Of a DNA stretch of 64,000 bases, positions 9,724-18,185 are shown one piece after another (position 1 is the stretch's first letter; every line of letters begins with the position of its first letter). Location: assembly GCF_021389955.1 (NCBI RefSeq), contig NZ_CP089980.1, positions 4,211,001 to 4,275,000 of the forward strand, written 5' to 3'. The position numbers and the translations under genes are program-made. The notes under the pieces are model-generated. The model saw nothing but the letters and a program-made list of their open reading frames with translations. It did not search any database and was not told where the DNA came from. Source of the DNA: Fulvivirga maritima. Its GTDB lineage: Bacteria; Bacteroidota; Bacteroidia; Cytophagales; Cyclobacteriaceae.

Positions 9724-10809
9724 ATGCGTATTTCGATTCTTTTAAAGGTAGTGGTTTTAATGGTGGTGCTTGTCAGTGGTGTTGAAAGTAGGGCACAGCA
9801 ATCTGATCCGGATTTTAAATACTGGACCTGGATGCATTATGGTCATGATAAAAAGGATAAGGAGTACTTGAAGCTGTTTAAAAAACTGAAAGACAGCGGT
9901 ATAGATGCTGTGCTTATTAATACAGATGGCAATACCAAAGACCTGCAGCATGTTACTGATCTTGCGCGAAAAGAAAAGCTGGAAGTGCATGCCTGGATCA
10001 TGGCCATGAACAGACCGGGAGATAAAGTGGCTCAGCAGCATCCTGATTGGTATACCGTAAGCAGAGACGGTAAATCATGTTTTGATACGCGACCTTATGT
10101 AGATTATTACCAATGGCTTTGTCCTACTCGAGAAGCCTCCAGAAATCATGTGCTTAGCCTGGTAGAGGGGCTGGCAACAGTAGAGGGGCTGAGCAGCGTG
10201 CACCTGGATTACATTCGCTTTTGTGATATTTTTCTGCCTATAGGCCTTCTTCCAAAATATAACCTGGAGCAAAATACAGAATTGCCAGAGTTTGACTTCT
10301 GCTACTGCGATGTGTGTATTGCCACTTTTGAAAAAATGCACCATAAAAATCCTTTAGAGATGGAGCACCCTGAACTTGATATCGAATGGCGACAGTTTAG
10401 GCTTAATCAGATAAAAGCGGTGGTAGATGATGCTTATGAAATAGTCCATAAACACAATAAAGACCTGACAGCAGCAGTTTTCCCTTACCCGGAAATGGCT
10501 GGCAGAATGGTGCGCCAACGCTGGGATAAATGGAATATAGATGAAGTATTGCCAATGATCTACCATAATTTCTATAATGAAGAGCTCGACTGGGTGGGCT
10601 GGGCTACGCAGCAAGGAGTGAATGACCTGGAAAACACCGGCACAAAGCTAAATACAGGTGTATATGTTCCTTCAATAGAACCTGCTAAGATAGCTGAGGC
10701 AATACAACTGGCCAAAGAAAATGGAGCCAAGGGAATTGCTTTCTTTGATGTTAATGCTCTAACAGATGAACATTTAAAGGTGATAAAATCTTCAAAGACA
10801 GATCGTTAA
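9724..10809 (+). CDS. Exported TIM-barrel glycoside-hydrolase-like protein
   Basis: 361 residues, signal peptide to about residue 25 (SGVESRAQQ). The mature protein is a (beta/alpha)8-type sequence: KLKDSGIDAVLINTDG, LEVHAWIMAMNRPG, VEGLSSVHLDYIRFCD, LTAAVFPYPEMAG, IDEVLPMIYHNFYNEE and GAKGIAFFDVNAL mark successive barrel strands. The HLDYIR motif with an acidic residue on strand 4 resembles GHL10/DUF187-like glycoside hydrolases. Two CxxC-like cysteines (CYCDVCI) may form a disulfide or bind metal. It is translated together with the preceding CBM9-like protein. Substrate unknown. Confidence 0.75.
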   Translation: MRISILLKVVVLMVVLVSGVESRAQQSDPDFKYWTWMHYGHDKKDKEYLKLFKKLKDSGIDAVLINTDGNTKDLQHVTDLARKEKLEVHAWIMAMNRPGDKVAQQHPDWYTVSRDGKSCFDTRPYVDYYQWLCPTREASRNHVLSLVEGLATVEGLSSVHLDYIRFCDIFLPIGLLPKYNLEQNTELPEFDFCYCDVCIATFEKMHHKNPLEMEHPELDIEWRQFRLNQIKAVVDDAYEIVHKHNKDLTAAVFPYPEMAGRMVRQRWDKWNIDEVLPMIYHNFYNEELDWVGWATQQGVNDLENTGTKLNTGVYVPSIEPAKIAEAIQLAKENGAKGIAFFDVNALTDEHLKVIKSSKTDR

Positions 10810-10935
10810 GTATTAGCTTGGCTTGAAGCTTATAATTCATTAATTTCAGTGTTTGCGGCTCGGGCTATCTCTTGCAACAGAGGGATAGGTTTGAGCTTTT
10901 AATATTGAAACATAGAGAAAAGTTTTAAGCTATAT

Positions 10936-11523
10936 ATGGAAGGAGGCCAAAAGTACTTCGATGCATATTTGAAGCAGTTCGGTCAGTTAAGTGATGAAAT
11001 AATAAATTTCCTCAGGCAACATCTTGCCTTAGTGGAGAAATCTAAAGGTGACTTTTATCTTCAAAGCGGTGAGGTACAATCGCATATGGGCTATGTGAGT
11101 AGTGGTTTGCTAAGAAGGTATTATATCAATGATAAGGGAAATGAGATCACCACTGGGTTCATAAAAGAGAATGAATATTTAACTGATTATCCCGCTTTTA
11201 TTAGGCAACAATCAACCAAATACTATATGCAGTGCCTGGAGCCTTGCATCATTATAGATCTTCCTTATAATATTATTCAGGAGAGCTACAGCAGGTTCAA
11301 AAGTAGTGAAATGCAGGGCAGACTAATTGCTGAAAAGGTCTTGACCATTTTGAGTGATAGGGTAGAGAGTTTTCTCTTTAATACCGCAGAAGAACGATAT
11401 TTAGCTTTTCTTGAAGAAAACGAGGAGCTCATGAACAGAGTGAGCTTAACGCATCTGGCGTCATTTCTAGGTATAGAAAGGCAGTCGCTTAGCCGAATAA
11501 GAAAAAGAATATCACAAAAATAG
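10936..11523 (+). CDS. Crp/Fnr family transcriptional regulator
   Basis: 195 residues. Residues 15-115 form a cyclic-nucleotide-binding-like jelly roll (FYLQSGEVQSHMGYVSSGLLRRYYINDKG), and residues 150-195 a winged helix ending VSLTHLASFLGIERQSLSRIRKRI, the usual HTH of Bacteroidota Crp/Fnr regulators. No [Fe-S] cysteine cluster is visible. A perfect palindrome, TGTCACATATGTGACA, begins 3 bases after its stop codon, in front of the M20 amidohydrolase gene, which is therefore its probable target. Confidence 0.9.
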   Translation: MEGGQKYFDAYLKQFGQLSDEIINFLRQHLALVEKSKGDFYLQSGEVQSHMGYVSSGLLRRYYINDKGNEITTGFIKENEYLTDYPAFIRQQSTKYYMQCLEPCIIIDLPYNIIQESYSRFKSSEMQGRLIAEKVLTILSDRVESFLFNTAEERYLAFLEENEELMNRVSLTHLASFLGIERQSLSRIRKRISQK

Positions 11524-11526
11524 CTT

Positions 11527-11542
11527 TGTCACATATGTGACA
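11527..11542. promoter_or_regulatory. Probable Crp/Fnr operator of the amidohydrolase gene
   Basis: Perfect 16-bp palindrome TGTCACATATGTGACA. A Bacteroidetes-type -7 box (CACCTTTG) follows with TTTG at about 11569-11572. The palindrome centre would lie about 42 bp ahead of the inferred transcription start, the class II activator position. Binding by the adjacent Crp/Fnr protein is inferred. Confidence 0.65.
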
Positions 11543-11576
11543 GGTATAAGCCATCAGATAGCCCCACCTTTGTAAT

Positions 11577-12941
11577 ATGAAAAATCTAAAAACACCCCAT
11601 TACTCGTCTATCATTAAGAGCATTTGTTTTATCTCATATCTCTTAATTTGTAACACCTCCGTGCGAGCGCAAAACAACGAACTGCAAAGCGTACATACTG
11701 CTATTCAGCTTGCCACTGACTCGCTCTACAAAAGTTTAGTAGAAATAAGAAGAGATATACACCTGCACCCGGAGTTGAGTGGCGAAGAAAAAAGGACCTC
11801 AGAGTTTATTTATCAGTACCTGACTGAGCTGGGCCTAGAGGTGAAAAGGGGCATAGGAGGTTACAGTGTTATCGGAATTTTACAAGGAGCTCAACCTGGA
11901 AAAAAAATAGCCTGGCGGGCTGATATTGATGCTATTCCTGTTCATAATCATGGGGCAGGAGAGGCTGCAGCTAAAAAGGAAGAAATGGGCCATAATTGCG
12001 GTCATGATGTGCATACTACCATAGGGCTGGGCATCGCGAATGTATTGACAAAGCAAAAAGATCAAATAAAAGGAACCATATACTTTATCTTTCAGCCTTC
12101 TGAAGAGAATTACAAAGGAGCTAAGATGATGATAGATGATGGCCTTTTTAATGTGATCTCTCCTGAAGAGATATATGCTGCCCATATTTCCCCCATGCCG
12201 GCCGGACTGATAGCTTCTAAACCTGGCTACCTCTTTGCCGATTACAAACAAATCAACATGACCTTCAAAGCCACTGAGGAGAATGATGAAATAGCAGGTT
12301 TTGTAAAAAAGAAAGTTGCAGAGCTGCAAAACGTGGAGCCAGACAGTAAGTTTTGGGACAACAGGAACTTGATGGACCCTAATATTGGAATCGGCAATCC
12401 TAATACTATTTTTAAAGACTTTGTTACTGCTCAAAAGCAGTTTAAGGTAGAAGAAAATGATGGAGAGCTTAAAATTATAGGCTTTATTAGTGCTAGTAAT
12501 GAGGAGCGGATAAATGCCATTCCCGATCAATTGAAAGCCACATTAAAGGAGTCAAAATATGGTCATTTATTAAAAGATGTCTATTATTATTCTAAAATGA
12601 TTGGTTATTCCACAGAGCGAGGAAACATAGATAATGATGAGCACCTCACGTTGCAAACAATCAATACCGTGGCCAATATTTATGGGCCAGCCAGTGCCAT
12701 CCAACTGTATGGTATAATACCTGATGGCCGTGGAGATGATTTTTCTTACTTTCAACAGCAAGTACCAGGAACCTATTTCTTAATGGGAGGATCTAATTTT
12801 GAAAAAGGCATTATCGCTATGCCTCATAGCCCTAATTTTTCAGTAGATGAATCGTGCATAAAAAGTGGAGTGAAGTATTTCGCCTCTATGCTGGTGGAGC
12901 AAGTGAATAAAACTGAAGAATCGGTGAGCATTAAAGATTGA
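11577..12941 (+). CDS. M20 family amidohydrolase, exported
   Basis: 454 residues with an N-terminal signal peptide (ICFISYLLICNTSVRAQ). The M20 metallopeptidase/aminoacylase core is clear: LVEIRRDIHLHPELSGEE at the start, AWRADIDAIPVHN (Asp ligand), MGHNCGHDVHTTIGLG (His ligand), IYFIFQPSEENYKGAKMMID (catalytic Glu and ligand) and a C-terminal GRGDDFSYFQQQVPGTYFLMG. These enzymes remove acyl groups from N-acyl amino acids or related amides. The start is the ATG right after the -7 box, so the transcript may have little or no leader. It ends overlapping the convergent 2H phosphoesterase gene by 11 bp. Confidence 0.9.
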   Translation: MKNLKTPHYSSIIKSICFISYLLICNTSVRAQNNELQSVHTAIQLATDSLYKSLVEIRRDIHLHPELSGEEKRTSEFIYQYLTELGLEVKRGIGGYSVIGILQGAQPGKKIAWRADIDAIPVHNHGAGEAAAKKEEMGHNCGHDVHTTIGLGIANVLTKQKDQIKGTIYFIFQPSEENYKGAKMMIDDGLFNVISPEEIYAAHISPMPAGLIASKPGYLFADYKQINMTFKATEENDEIAGFVKKKVAELQNVEPDSKFWDNRNLMDPNIGIGNPNTIFKDFVTAQKQFKVEENDGELKIIGFISASNEERINAIPDQLKATLKESKYGHLLKDVYYYSKMIGYSTERGNIDNDEHLTLQTINTVANIYGPASAIQLYGIIPDGRGDDFSYFQQQVPGTYFLMGGSNFEKGIIAMPHSPNFSVDESCIKSGVKYFASMLVEQVNKTEESVSIKD

Positions 12942-13623
12942 AAGTAGCGAGTTGCTGCACCTTATCAGCTTTCTGATACCAATCATTAAAAACCAGTTCA
13001 GGCTCATTTACGGTAAAAGAACCAAAATCATGAGTTGTAAATGTATCGAGCATATTCAGATACTGCTTTTGATGAAGCAACGGTTTCTGAAAGCGCACCA
13101 CTGTAGCATGAGCTGTTTTTAAGGTGTACCTTTTGTCAATGGATTCTTCAAGGCCAGAATTCTTAAAATGCTTTCTGAGTTGATCGCGCATCATTTGCAT
13201 GGCATTACCTTCAGGGTATCCGCAGATGATGATAGAAGAAGGAGAAGCGGAAATGCCTTTAAATTGAATATTGAAAGGAGGGATGCCGTTAAGAGCGGTT
13301 TTTATAAGGCCATTATAATCAGGCACATTAATTTGCTCCAGACTAAAACCACTGTAGCAGGAAATGATCGACATGATAGTAACGTGTAGATCTGTTGCAG
13401 GGTAATAATACTGATCAGAATCAATGGCTTTGAGTGAATGGAGAAACTCATCAATGTTATTTTTAACCTTTTCAGAAGGCCGAGCTAATAAAGTAATGCC
13501 ATATCGGTCATCTTGCGTATCATTTAGCAATGGATCTACCGAGCAGCCCTTAGCTTTTATTTGATTGATAGAAGAGTGATACAGGTTTTGGTAGTGCTGC
13601 TCCAGGCTGTTCTCAGTCATCAA
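12931..13623 (-). CDS. 2H phosphoesterase superfamily protein (LigT/2'-5' RNA ligase-like)
   Basis: 230 residues. It has the two H-x-T motifs that define the 2H superfamily: DLHVTIMSI near residue 80 and TAHATVVRF near residue 175. Members hydrolyse 2',3'-cyclic phosphates or join/cleave 2'-5' linkages in RNA; some public annotations misname this group mutarotase. No signal peptide, so cytoplasmic. An RNA end-processing role would fit the other RNA-related genes in the window, but that link is speculative because this gene does not carry their operator. Confidence 0.75.
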   Translation of the reverse strand: MMTENSLEQHYQNLYHSSINQIKAKGCSVDPLLNDTQDDRYGITLLARPSEKVKNNIDEFLHSLKAIDSDQYYYPATDLHVTIMSIISCYSGFSLEQINVPDYNGLIKTALNGIPPFNIQFKGISASPSSIIICGYPEGNAMQMMRDQLRKHFKNSGLEESIDKRYTLKTAHATVVRFQKPLLHQKQYLNMLDTFTTHDFGSFTVNEPELVFNDWYQKADKVQQLATFNL

Positions 13624-13746
13624 AATTGATGTTTATAGATTTTCTTTAATGGTTTCAAAATTAGAAAAAGTGAAACAGTAAGGCCTTTTTTATTATCAAT
13701 TTATTGGCAACATCAGCTAGATTTGCCACGGATAAAATAACAAGAA

Positions 13747-14226
13747 GTGATGGTGAAGCTGCTGAGAACGGATAGTGAGCATGAAGATTATATTCATTTA
13801 ACACATTTACTTAATGATGATTTGGCTGATAGGTATAATGTAGAACCCTCGCTGTTTCTAAAAATCAATGCCAAAAAACTCAGCTGGGTGGTAGTGATTT
13901 ATGCTGGTGATATCGCTATTGGTTGTGGTGCTATTAGATCTTTTGATGATCATTCTGTAGAGATTAAGCGGGTATATGTGCACCCTGATCATAGAGGCAG
14001 TGGAGCCGCTTTTAAGTTACTTACAGAGCTGGAAGCCTGGGCTAAAGAGCTGGGCTATAGTAGAACAGTATTGGAAACGGGCACGGGACAGCCAGAAGCT
14101 ATTAAGTTTTATAAGAAGTATGGCTACACGGCCATTCCTAATTATGGAGAGGGAGGAGATTTGAGCCGTTGTTTCGAGAAAATGCTAGTGAGCGAAGTAC
14201 AGCAATGTTCCGCTGATCAATCATAA
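13747..14226 (+). CDS. GNAT family N-acetyltransferase
   Basis: 159 residues. The acetyl-CoA-binding motif A reads VEIKRVYVHPDHRGSGAAFKLLTELEAWAKE, with the R/Q-x-x-G-x-G/A loop as HRGSGA, followed by the motif B region ETGTGQPEAIKFYKKYGYTAI. Single-domain, cytoplasmic. The acceptor cannot be told. Its last 10 bases overlap the convergent WYL regulator gene. Confidence 0.88.
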   Translation: MMVKLLRTDSEHEDYIHLTHLLNDDLADRYNVEPSLFLKINAKKLSWVVVIYAGDIAIGCGAIRSFDDHSVEIKRVYVHPDHRGSGAAFKLLTELEAWAKELGYSRTVLETGTGQPEAIKFYKKYGYTAIPNYGEGGDLSRCFEKMLVSEVQQCSADQS

Positions 14227-15227
14227 CTCTGAGCCGCTTCTTCATGAATTTTCTTAATTCGCTTCTTTAATCTCTCTGGACTCAGAACTTTAACAGAATT
14301 ACCGAACCCAAGAATCACACGTTCCAATTCATAGTTCAGCTGTACTTCTATAGTGATCTCAATACCTTCAGTAGATTGAGAAACCGCCTGCTGCGACTGA
14401 TGCAGCGGTTTAGTAATTACATAAGGAGCATTTTTTTGATCTATTGCTAAATGTACCTTTTGCGGACGCTGATGGCGCTCCACTGTAACTCCAATTACGT
14501 GCTTAAAATGTTCATCTGCATTGAAATCAGGATCTTCAATAAATGTGAGTTGTTTATTAAGACTTATTTCCTGAATACGATCCAGTGCCAAGGTGAGCAG
14601 GGGCTCTTTTACACTCTTTCGTCCTAGTACAAACCAGCGGTTGCGATATTCCTTTAAAAGGTAGGGGTGCAAAGTGATATTATGAGGTCTTTTCGCTTTG
14701 AAAGATTGATATTTTATGGTTAAAACCTGCTTCTTTTGTATAGCCTGATACAAATCATCCAGATGCTCTATGCCTACTAAATGGTGATTGGTTTCCAGGT
14801 GAATGATAGAGTGCTCCTGAGTTCTTGCAGTATATACTTTGTCTTCCAGCCGCTGAATCATGCCACTCATTTCCTGAAAGTGCGAGAAGCCCTTGAACTG
14901 TCTAAGAATGTCTATGACCTCATTAAGCTTATTCAGATCATTTTCAGTGAGCGGGTTGTTCTTAATAGAGTATTCCGGGTCTTCATATAGATAGTACTTA
15001 CGGTCTTTAACCACTATTGGTGCATTGTACCCCAGCTTGTCACTACGCATCATTTGAATGTCCATTTGCACAGTTCTTTTGCTTACGCCTTTATCTATAC
15101 CTTCATATTCATACAAAGCTTCAGAGCAAGCTTCTATCAGGTCTTCCAAAGTCCACTGTCTGTACTTATTTCTAAGGCATTTATCTATAGTATTATAACG
15201 AATGAGCGCATTTCTGTTAACGGGCAT
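14217..15227 (-). CDS. WYL-domain transcriptional regulator
   Basis: 336 residues. N-terminal winged helix-turn-helix (MPVNRNALIRYNTIDKCLRNKYRQWTLEDLIEAC through VQMDIQMMR), then a WYL domain at about 140-210 (LTIKYQSFKAKRPHNITLHPYLLKEYRNRWFVLGR) and a C-terminal WCX extension. WYL proteins sense nucleic acids or nucleotides and often control phage-defence and RNA-repair genes. It is preceded by about 280 bp of AT-rich DNA containing the divergent SDR promoter region. Its target is unknown; the shared operators at 29512 and 44470 have no visible copy at this promoter. Confidence 0.88.
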   Translation of the reverse strand: MPVNRNALIRYNTIDKCLRNKYRQWTLEDLIEACSEALYEYEGIDKGVSKRTVQMDIQMMRSDKLGYNAPIVVKDRKYYLYEDPEYSIKNNPLTENDLNKLNEVIDILRQFKGFSHFQEMSGMIQRLEDKVYTARTQEHSIIHLETNHHLVGIEHLDDLYQAIQKKQVLTIKYQSFKAKRPHNITLHPYLLKEYRNRWFVLGRKSVKEPLLTLALDRIQEISLNKQLTFIEDPDFNADEHFKHVIGVTVERHQRPQKVHLAIDQKNAPYVITKPLHQSQQAVSQSTEGIEITIEVQLNYELERVILGFGNSVKVLSPERLKKRIKKIHEEAAQSYD

Positions 15228-15506
15228 ACACTTATGATTAGTGATTTGGTCACATTAGTTGAGAACGCAAAAGTAAAATATTTAAAAGTTAAAGCGTGCA
15301 TCTCAGTACTATGATGCTATTGTTATGAATTGGTTAACAAAATTTAACTTTACTCTTTTTATTGTAATTATCTGTATGTCAATGATTTGCGTGTGATTGT
15401 ATTTTATGTGTTGAAAAGACACATATATAGCGAAACAGTGTAAGGCTGAGATCGTTAGCAATAGTGAAAGAACACGGTTTAAATTAAGTTTAAAACTATT
15501 ATAGAT

Positions 15507-16271
15507 ATGGCAAATTTTGAAAATAAAGTGGCTTTGATCACTGGAGGTTCAGGCAGTATAGGATTTGAGACCGCAAAGAATCTTGCAGGAAAAGGAGCCA
15601 AAGTGCTTATTGTAGATATCGATGAAAATGCACTTCAGGAAAAAGAGAAAGAAGCTAAAGATGCAGGGCTGGATATTTCATATTGCGTAGCAGATGTTAC
15701 CAAGAGTGACCAGGTAGAAAACTATGTAAATACCTGTATAGAAAGATATAGAAAAATAGATTTCTTCTTTAATAACGCGGGTATAGAAGGAGTAGTAAAG
15801 CCCATGCAAGAGTACCCTGAAGATGTTTTTGATAAAGTTTTAGCCGTTAACGTAAAAGGGGTTTATCTGGGAATGAAATATGTGATTCCTAAAATTGAAG
15901 ATGGCGGTAGCATAGTAATTACCTCATCAGTAGCAGGATTGCAAGGTAGCCCGGGTATGGTAGGTTATATCACCAGTAAGCATGCTGTGATAGGTATTAT
16001 GCGTACTGCGGCTTTAGAGCTGGGAGCAAGAAATGTAAGAGTAAACACCGTACACCCTGGTGTAGTAGATAATCGCATGATGCGCTCTTTAGAAGATGGA
16101 ATGAATCCGGGACATGGTGCTGAAGTAAAAGCGCAGATGGAAAGTACAGTTCCACTAAAAAGATATGCAAAAGCGGAAGATATAAGTAACATGGCCGCCT
16201 TCTTATTTTCAGAAGAAAGCAGCTATGTAAATGGTACCACAATCTCAGTAGACGGAGGGATGAAAGCGTAA
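15507..16271 (+). CDS. SDR family NAD(P)-dependent oxidoreductase
   Basis: 254 residues, classical short-chain dehydrogenase. The Rossmann dinucleotide motif is ALITGGSGSIGFETAK (TGxxxGxG), the NAD-type acidic residue follows strand 2 (IVDIDE), the NNAG motif is FFNNAGIEG, the catalytic triad is S (ITSSVAG), Y (GYITSKHA) and K, and the C terminus VNGTTISVDGGMKA is typical of the glucose-1-dehydrogenase/FabG-like subgroup. The acidic residue suggests NAD(H). Substrate unknown. A strong terminator follows. Confidence 0.9.
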   Translation: MANFENKVALITGGSGSIGFETAKNLAGKGAKVLIVDIDENALQEKEKEAKDAGLDISYCVADVTKSDQVENYVNTCIERYRKIDFFFNNAGIEGVVKPMQEYPEDVFDKVLAVNVKGVYLGMKYVIPKIEDGGSIVITSSVAGLQGSPGMVGYITSKHAVIGIMRTAALELGARNVRVNTVHPGVVDNRMMRSLEDGMNPGHGAEVKAQMESTVPLKRYAKAEDISNMAAFLFSEESSYVNGTTISVDGGMKA

Positions 16272-16297
16272 GGTTGAAAAACTACTGATTGATTTTG

Positions 16298-16325
16298 AAA
16301 GGCCCGGTTACCCGGGCTTTTTTTA
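16298..16325 (+). terminator. Rho-independent terminator after the SDR gene
   Basis: GC-rich stem GCCCGG/CCGGGC (16302-16307 and 16312-16317) followed by a run of seven T. Confidence 0.85.
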
Positions 16326-16518
16326 TGCATTTAATTATAATTACCCATGTTTATATTGTGATATTTTAATAATATCACATAGGTGGTTTTATGTGATTCT
16401 TTTGATTTTGGATCAATGATTTTTTTTCGAAAATGAGGTGAAGTTTTACTGACCTACTTTTTCATCTGCAGCCTGAACCGGAACCTGTATCATTGATTAT
16501 CTAAACAAAATCAAAACC

Positions 16519-18141
16519 ATGAAAAAGCTAAACCAACTCCTGCTAGTATTTGCTTCGTTATCGTTCATTGCTCTTGTTTTTTACCAATGCTCAAGTCATG
16601 CCTCTATTGATGGCAAGGGCTCTTCGTCCAAAAAGAGTTACCTGGACTTTCCCGAGCCGATCACAGCAGAAACGCCTTATGATGTAGACTCCGAGCTACA
16701 GGCTAAGCTTACCGCTGATAATAAGTTTGCTGAAGTACAAAGGCTTTTTGAAATTCTCAGTTGGCAGTTTTTTATTAGCCTTAACTGGCCTACCGATGAT
16801 ACCGGTCAGCCTCAACCAAAAATCACAGATCAAGGTGACCCGGTATGGTATAGCTGGAAGGAGAGCTTTGAGGTATTCCGCTCTGATGGCTCTAAACCCT
16901 GGGAATGGGGTAAAATGGAACTGCCCGAAGGACTCAATGTAAAGCTCGAGGCAAGTGAGAAAGTGCTTTTTAGAACCAGCAAAGTAGCTGAGTTTCATTA
17001 TGCTGATTCGGTAGATGAGATAGACCAAGCTTTTACGGCTCCTATCTGGGACCAGAGTGGCAATATCGTGAGGTATGAGGTGCGGATGAATAAAAAGGAA
17101 TTCAATTACATAGTGGCCAATGAGCTTTATAACCTGGATGGACAGATAGCCTTTTCCAAATCGCACCCGGAAGGCGTTGATTTCCCTAAAGGAAGTATAG
17201 ACAAGGAAGGCGTTTTTGAGATAAAAATAGCTTGGAAAATAATGGAGCCGGAAGTGGATGATCCTAGCCGTTATTTTACTACTCAAGCTTATGTTATAGA
17301 GCCAGGTTCAGAAGATTTTAAGCTGGCAGAAGTGGGTATGGTAGGTATGCATATTTCTACTAAGACAGAAACTTCGCCTCAATGGATTTGGACCACTTTT
17401 GAGCATGTAGATAATTTGGAAACCAATGCCCTGGAAGAAGCCAATGGCAAACCACTAAAGCCTTCTTTTTATGATCCTGACTGCGCCACCTGTCCGGTTA
17501 ATACTTTCCCTGATCAGAACCAAAAAGTGATCAAAAATCAAATTCAAAGGATGTTGCCTATCTCAGAAGCTACTCAGCAGCTCAACAGTCAGGTGCATGA
17601 TATATTGGCTGAGGCAGGATCAAAACTGCAATATTATGATTTGATAGGCACACAATGGCCCACTGAGCCTGAATCAAGGCCATATCCTGCTGATACCTCT
17701 GTTTTCACCTTGCCTGAGTCGGTGTCTAATAAGTCAGGAGGCATGCCTACGCCGGTCTATCTTACCAATATGATTATGGAGACCTATTTTCAGGGAGGAA
17801 CTATTACCAGTGATACTTTTAAAATCAGACAAAGTTACATTCAGGGCGGAAAAATTACATATGAAGATACCCTGTCAGGATTCAACGTTTATAATGCCAA
17901 TGAGCCTGCCTTTTTTCAGATCCAGGGCTTCCCTGCTAATACAGATATTATTAATACGCACAGCATGATTTTCGGTACGGAGAGCTGTATCGGGTGTCAT
18001 TACTCAGCCTCTATTGCCACCGGATATACCGTAGATCCTAAAACCAATAACAAAGTAGCCATATTCGGACCGCTTGAGGAAGGTGACTTTAGCTGGCTAC
18101 TACAGCTGAAAGCACATTTTAAAGAAGAGCCTACTCCCTAA
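16519..18141 (+). CDS. Exported lipoprotein with one CXXCH haem-binding motif
   Basis: 540 residues. The leader MKKLNQLLLVFASLSFIALVFYQCSS carries a lipobox-like Cys. The body includes LSWQFFISLNWPTDDTGQP and KPWEWGKMELP near the N terminus, a CATC pair at about residue 325, and a C-terminal ESCIGCHYSASIATG at about 490-505, a single CXXCH cytochrome-c-type haem motif. Cytochrome-like proteins with a QFFISLNWP-type opening occur in other bacteria without an assigned function. The stop is 44 bp ahead of the GH31 gene on the same strand, so they probably form one transcript. I cannot assign an electron donor or substrate. Confidence 0.7.
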   Translation: MKKLNQLLLVFASLSFIALVFYQCSSHASIDGKGSSSKKSYLDFPEPITAETPYDVDSELQAKLTADNKFAEVQRLFEILSWQFFISLNWPTDDTGQPQPKITDQGDPVWYSWKESFEVFRSDGSKPWEWGKMELPEGLNVKLEASEKVLFRTSKVAEFHYADSVDEIDQAFTAPIWDQSGNIVRYEVRMNKKEFNYIVANELYNLDGQIAFSKSHPEGVDFPKGSIDKEGVFEIKIAWKIMEPEVDDPSRYFTTQAYVIEPGSEDFKLAEVGMVGMHISTKTETSPQWIWTTFEHVDNLETNALEEANGKPLKPSFYDPDCATCPVNTFPDQNQKVIKNQIQRMLPISEATQQLNSQVHDILAEAGSKLQYYDLIGTQWPTEPESRPYPADTSVFTLPESVSNKSGGMPTPVYLTNMIMETYFQGGTITSDTFKIRQSYIQGGKITYEDTLSGFNVYNANEPAFFQIQGFPANTDIINTHSMIFGTESCIGCHYSASIATGYTVDPKTNNKVAIFGPLEEGDFSWLLQLKAHFKEEPTP

Positions 18142-18185
18142 TCAATAAATATTCACCCTCAATTTTCAACTAACCAAACATAATC

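Noticed and set aside
11880-12530. Minus-strand frame of 216 residues
   Set aside because: It is antisense to the M20 core, which has all family motifs; the antisense frame has low-complexity, non-protein-like composition.
14217-15227. WYL regulator as the proven controller of the shared operators
   Set aside because: No copy of the CGCAAAAASACTGCG motif is seen near its gene, and nothing else links them.
16696-17286. Minus-strand frame of 196 residues
   Set aside because: Lies antisense within the CXXCH lipoprotein gene and has no recognisable motif.
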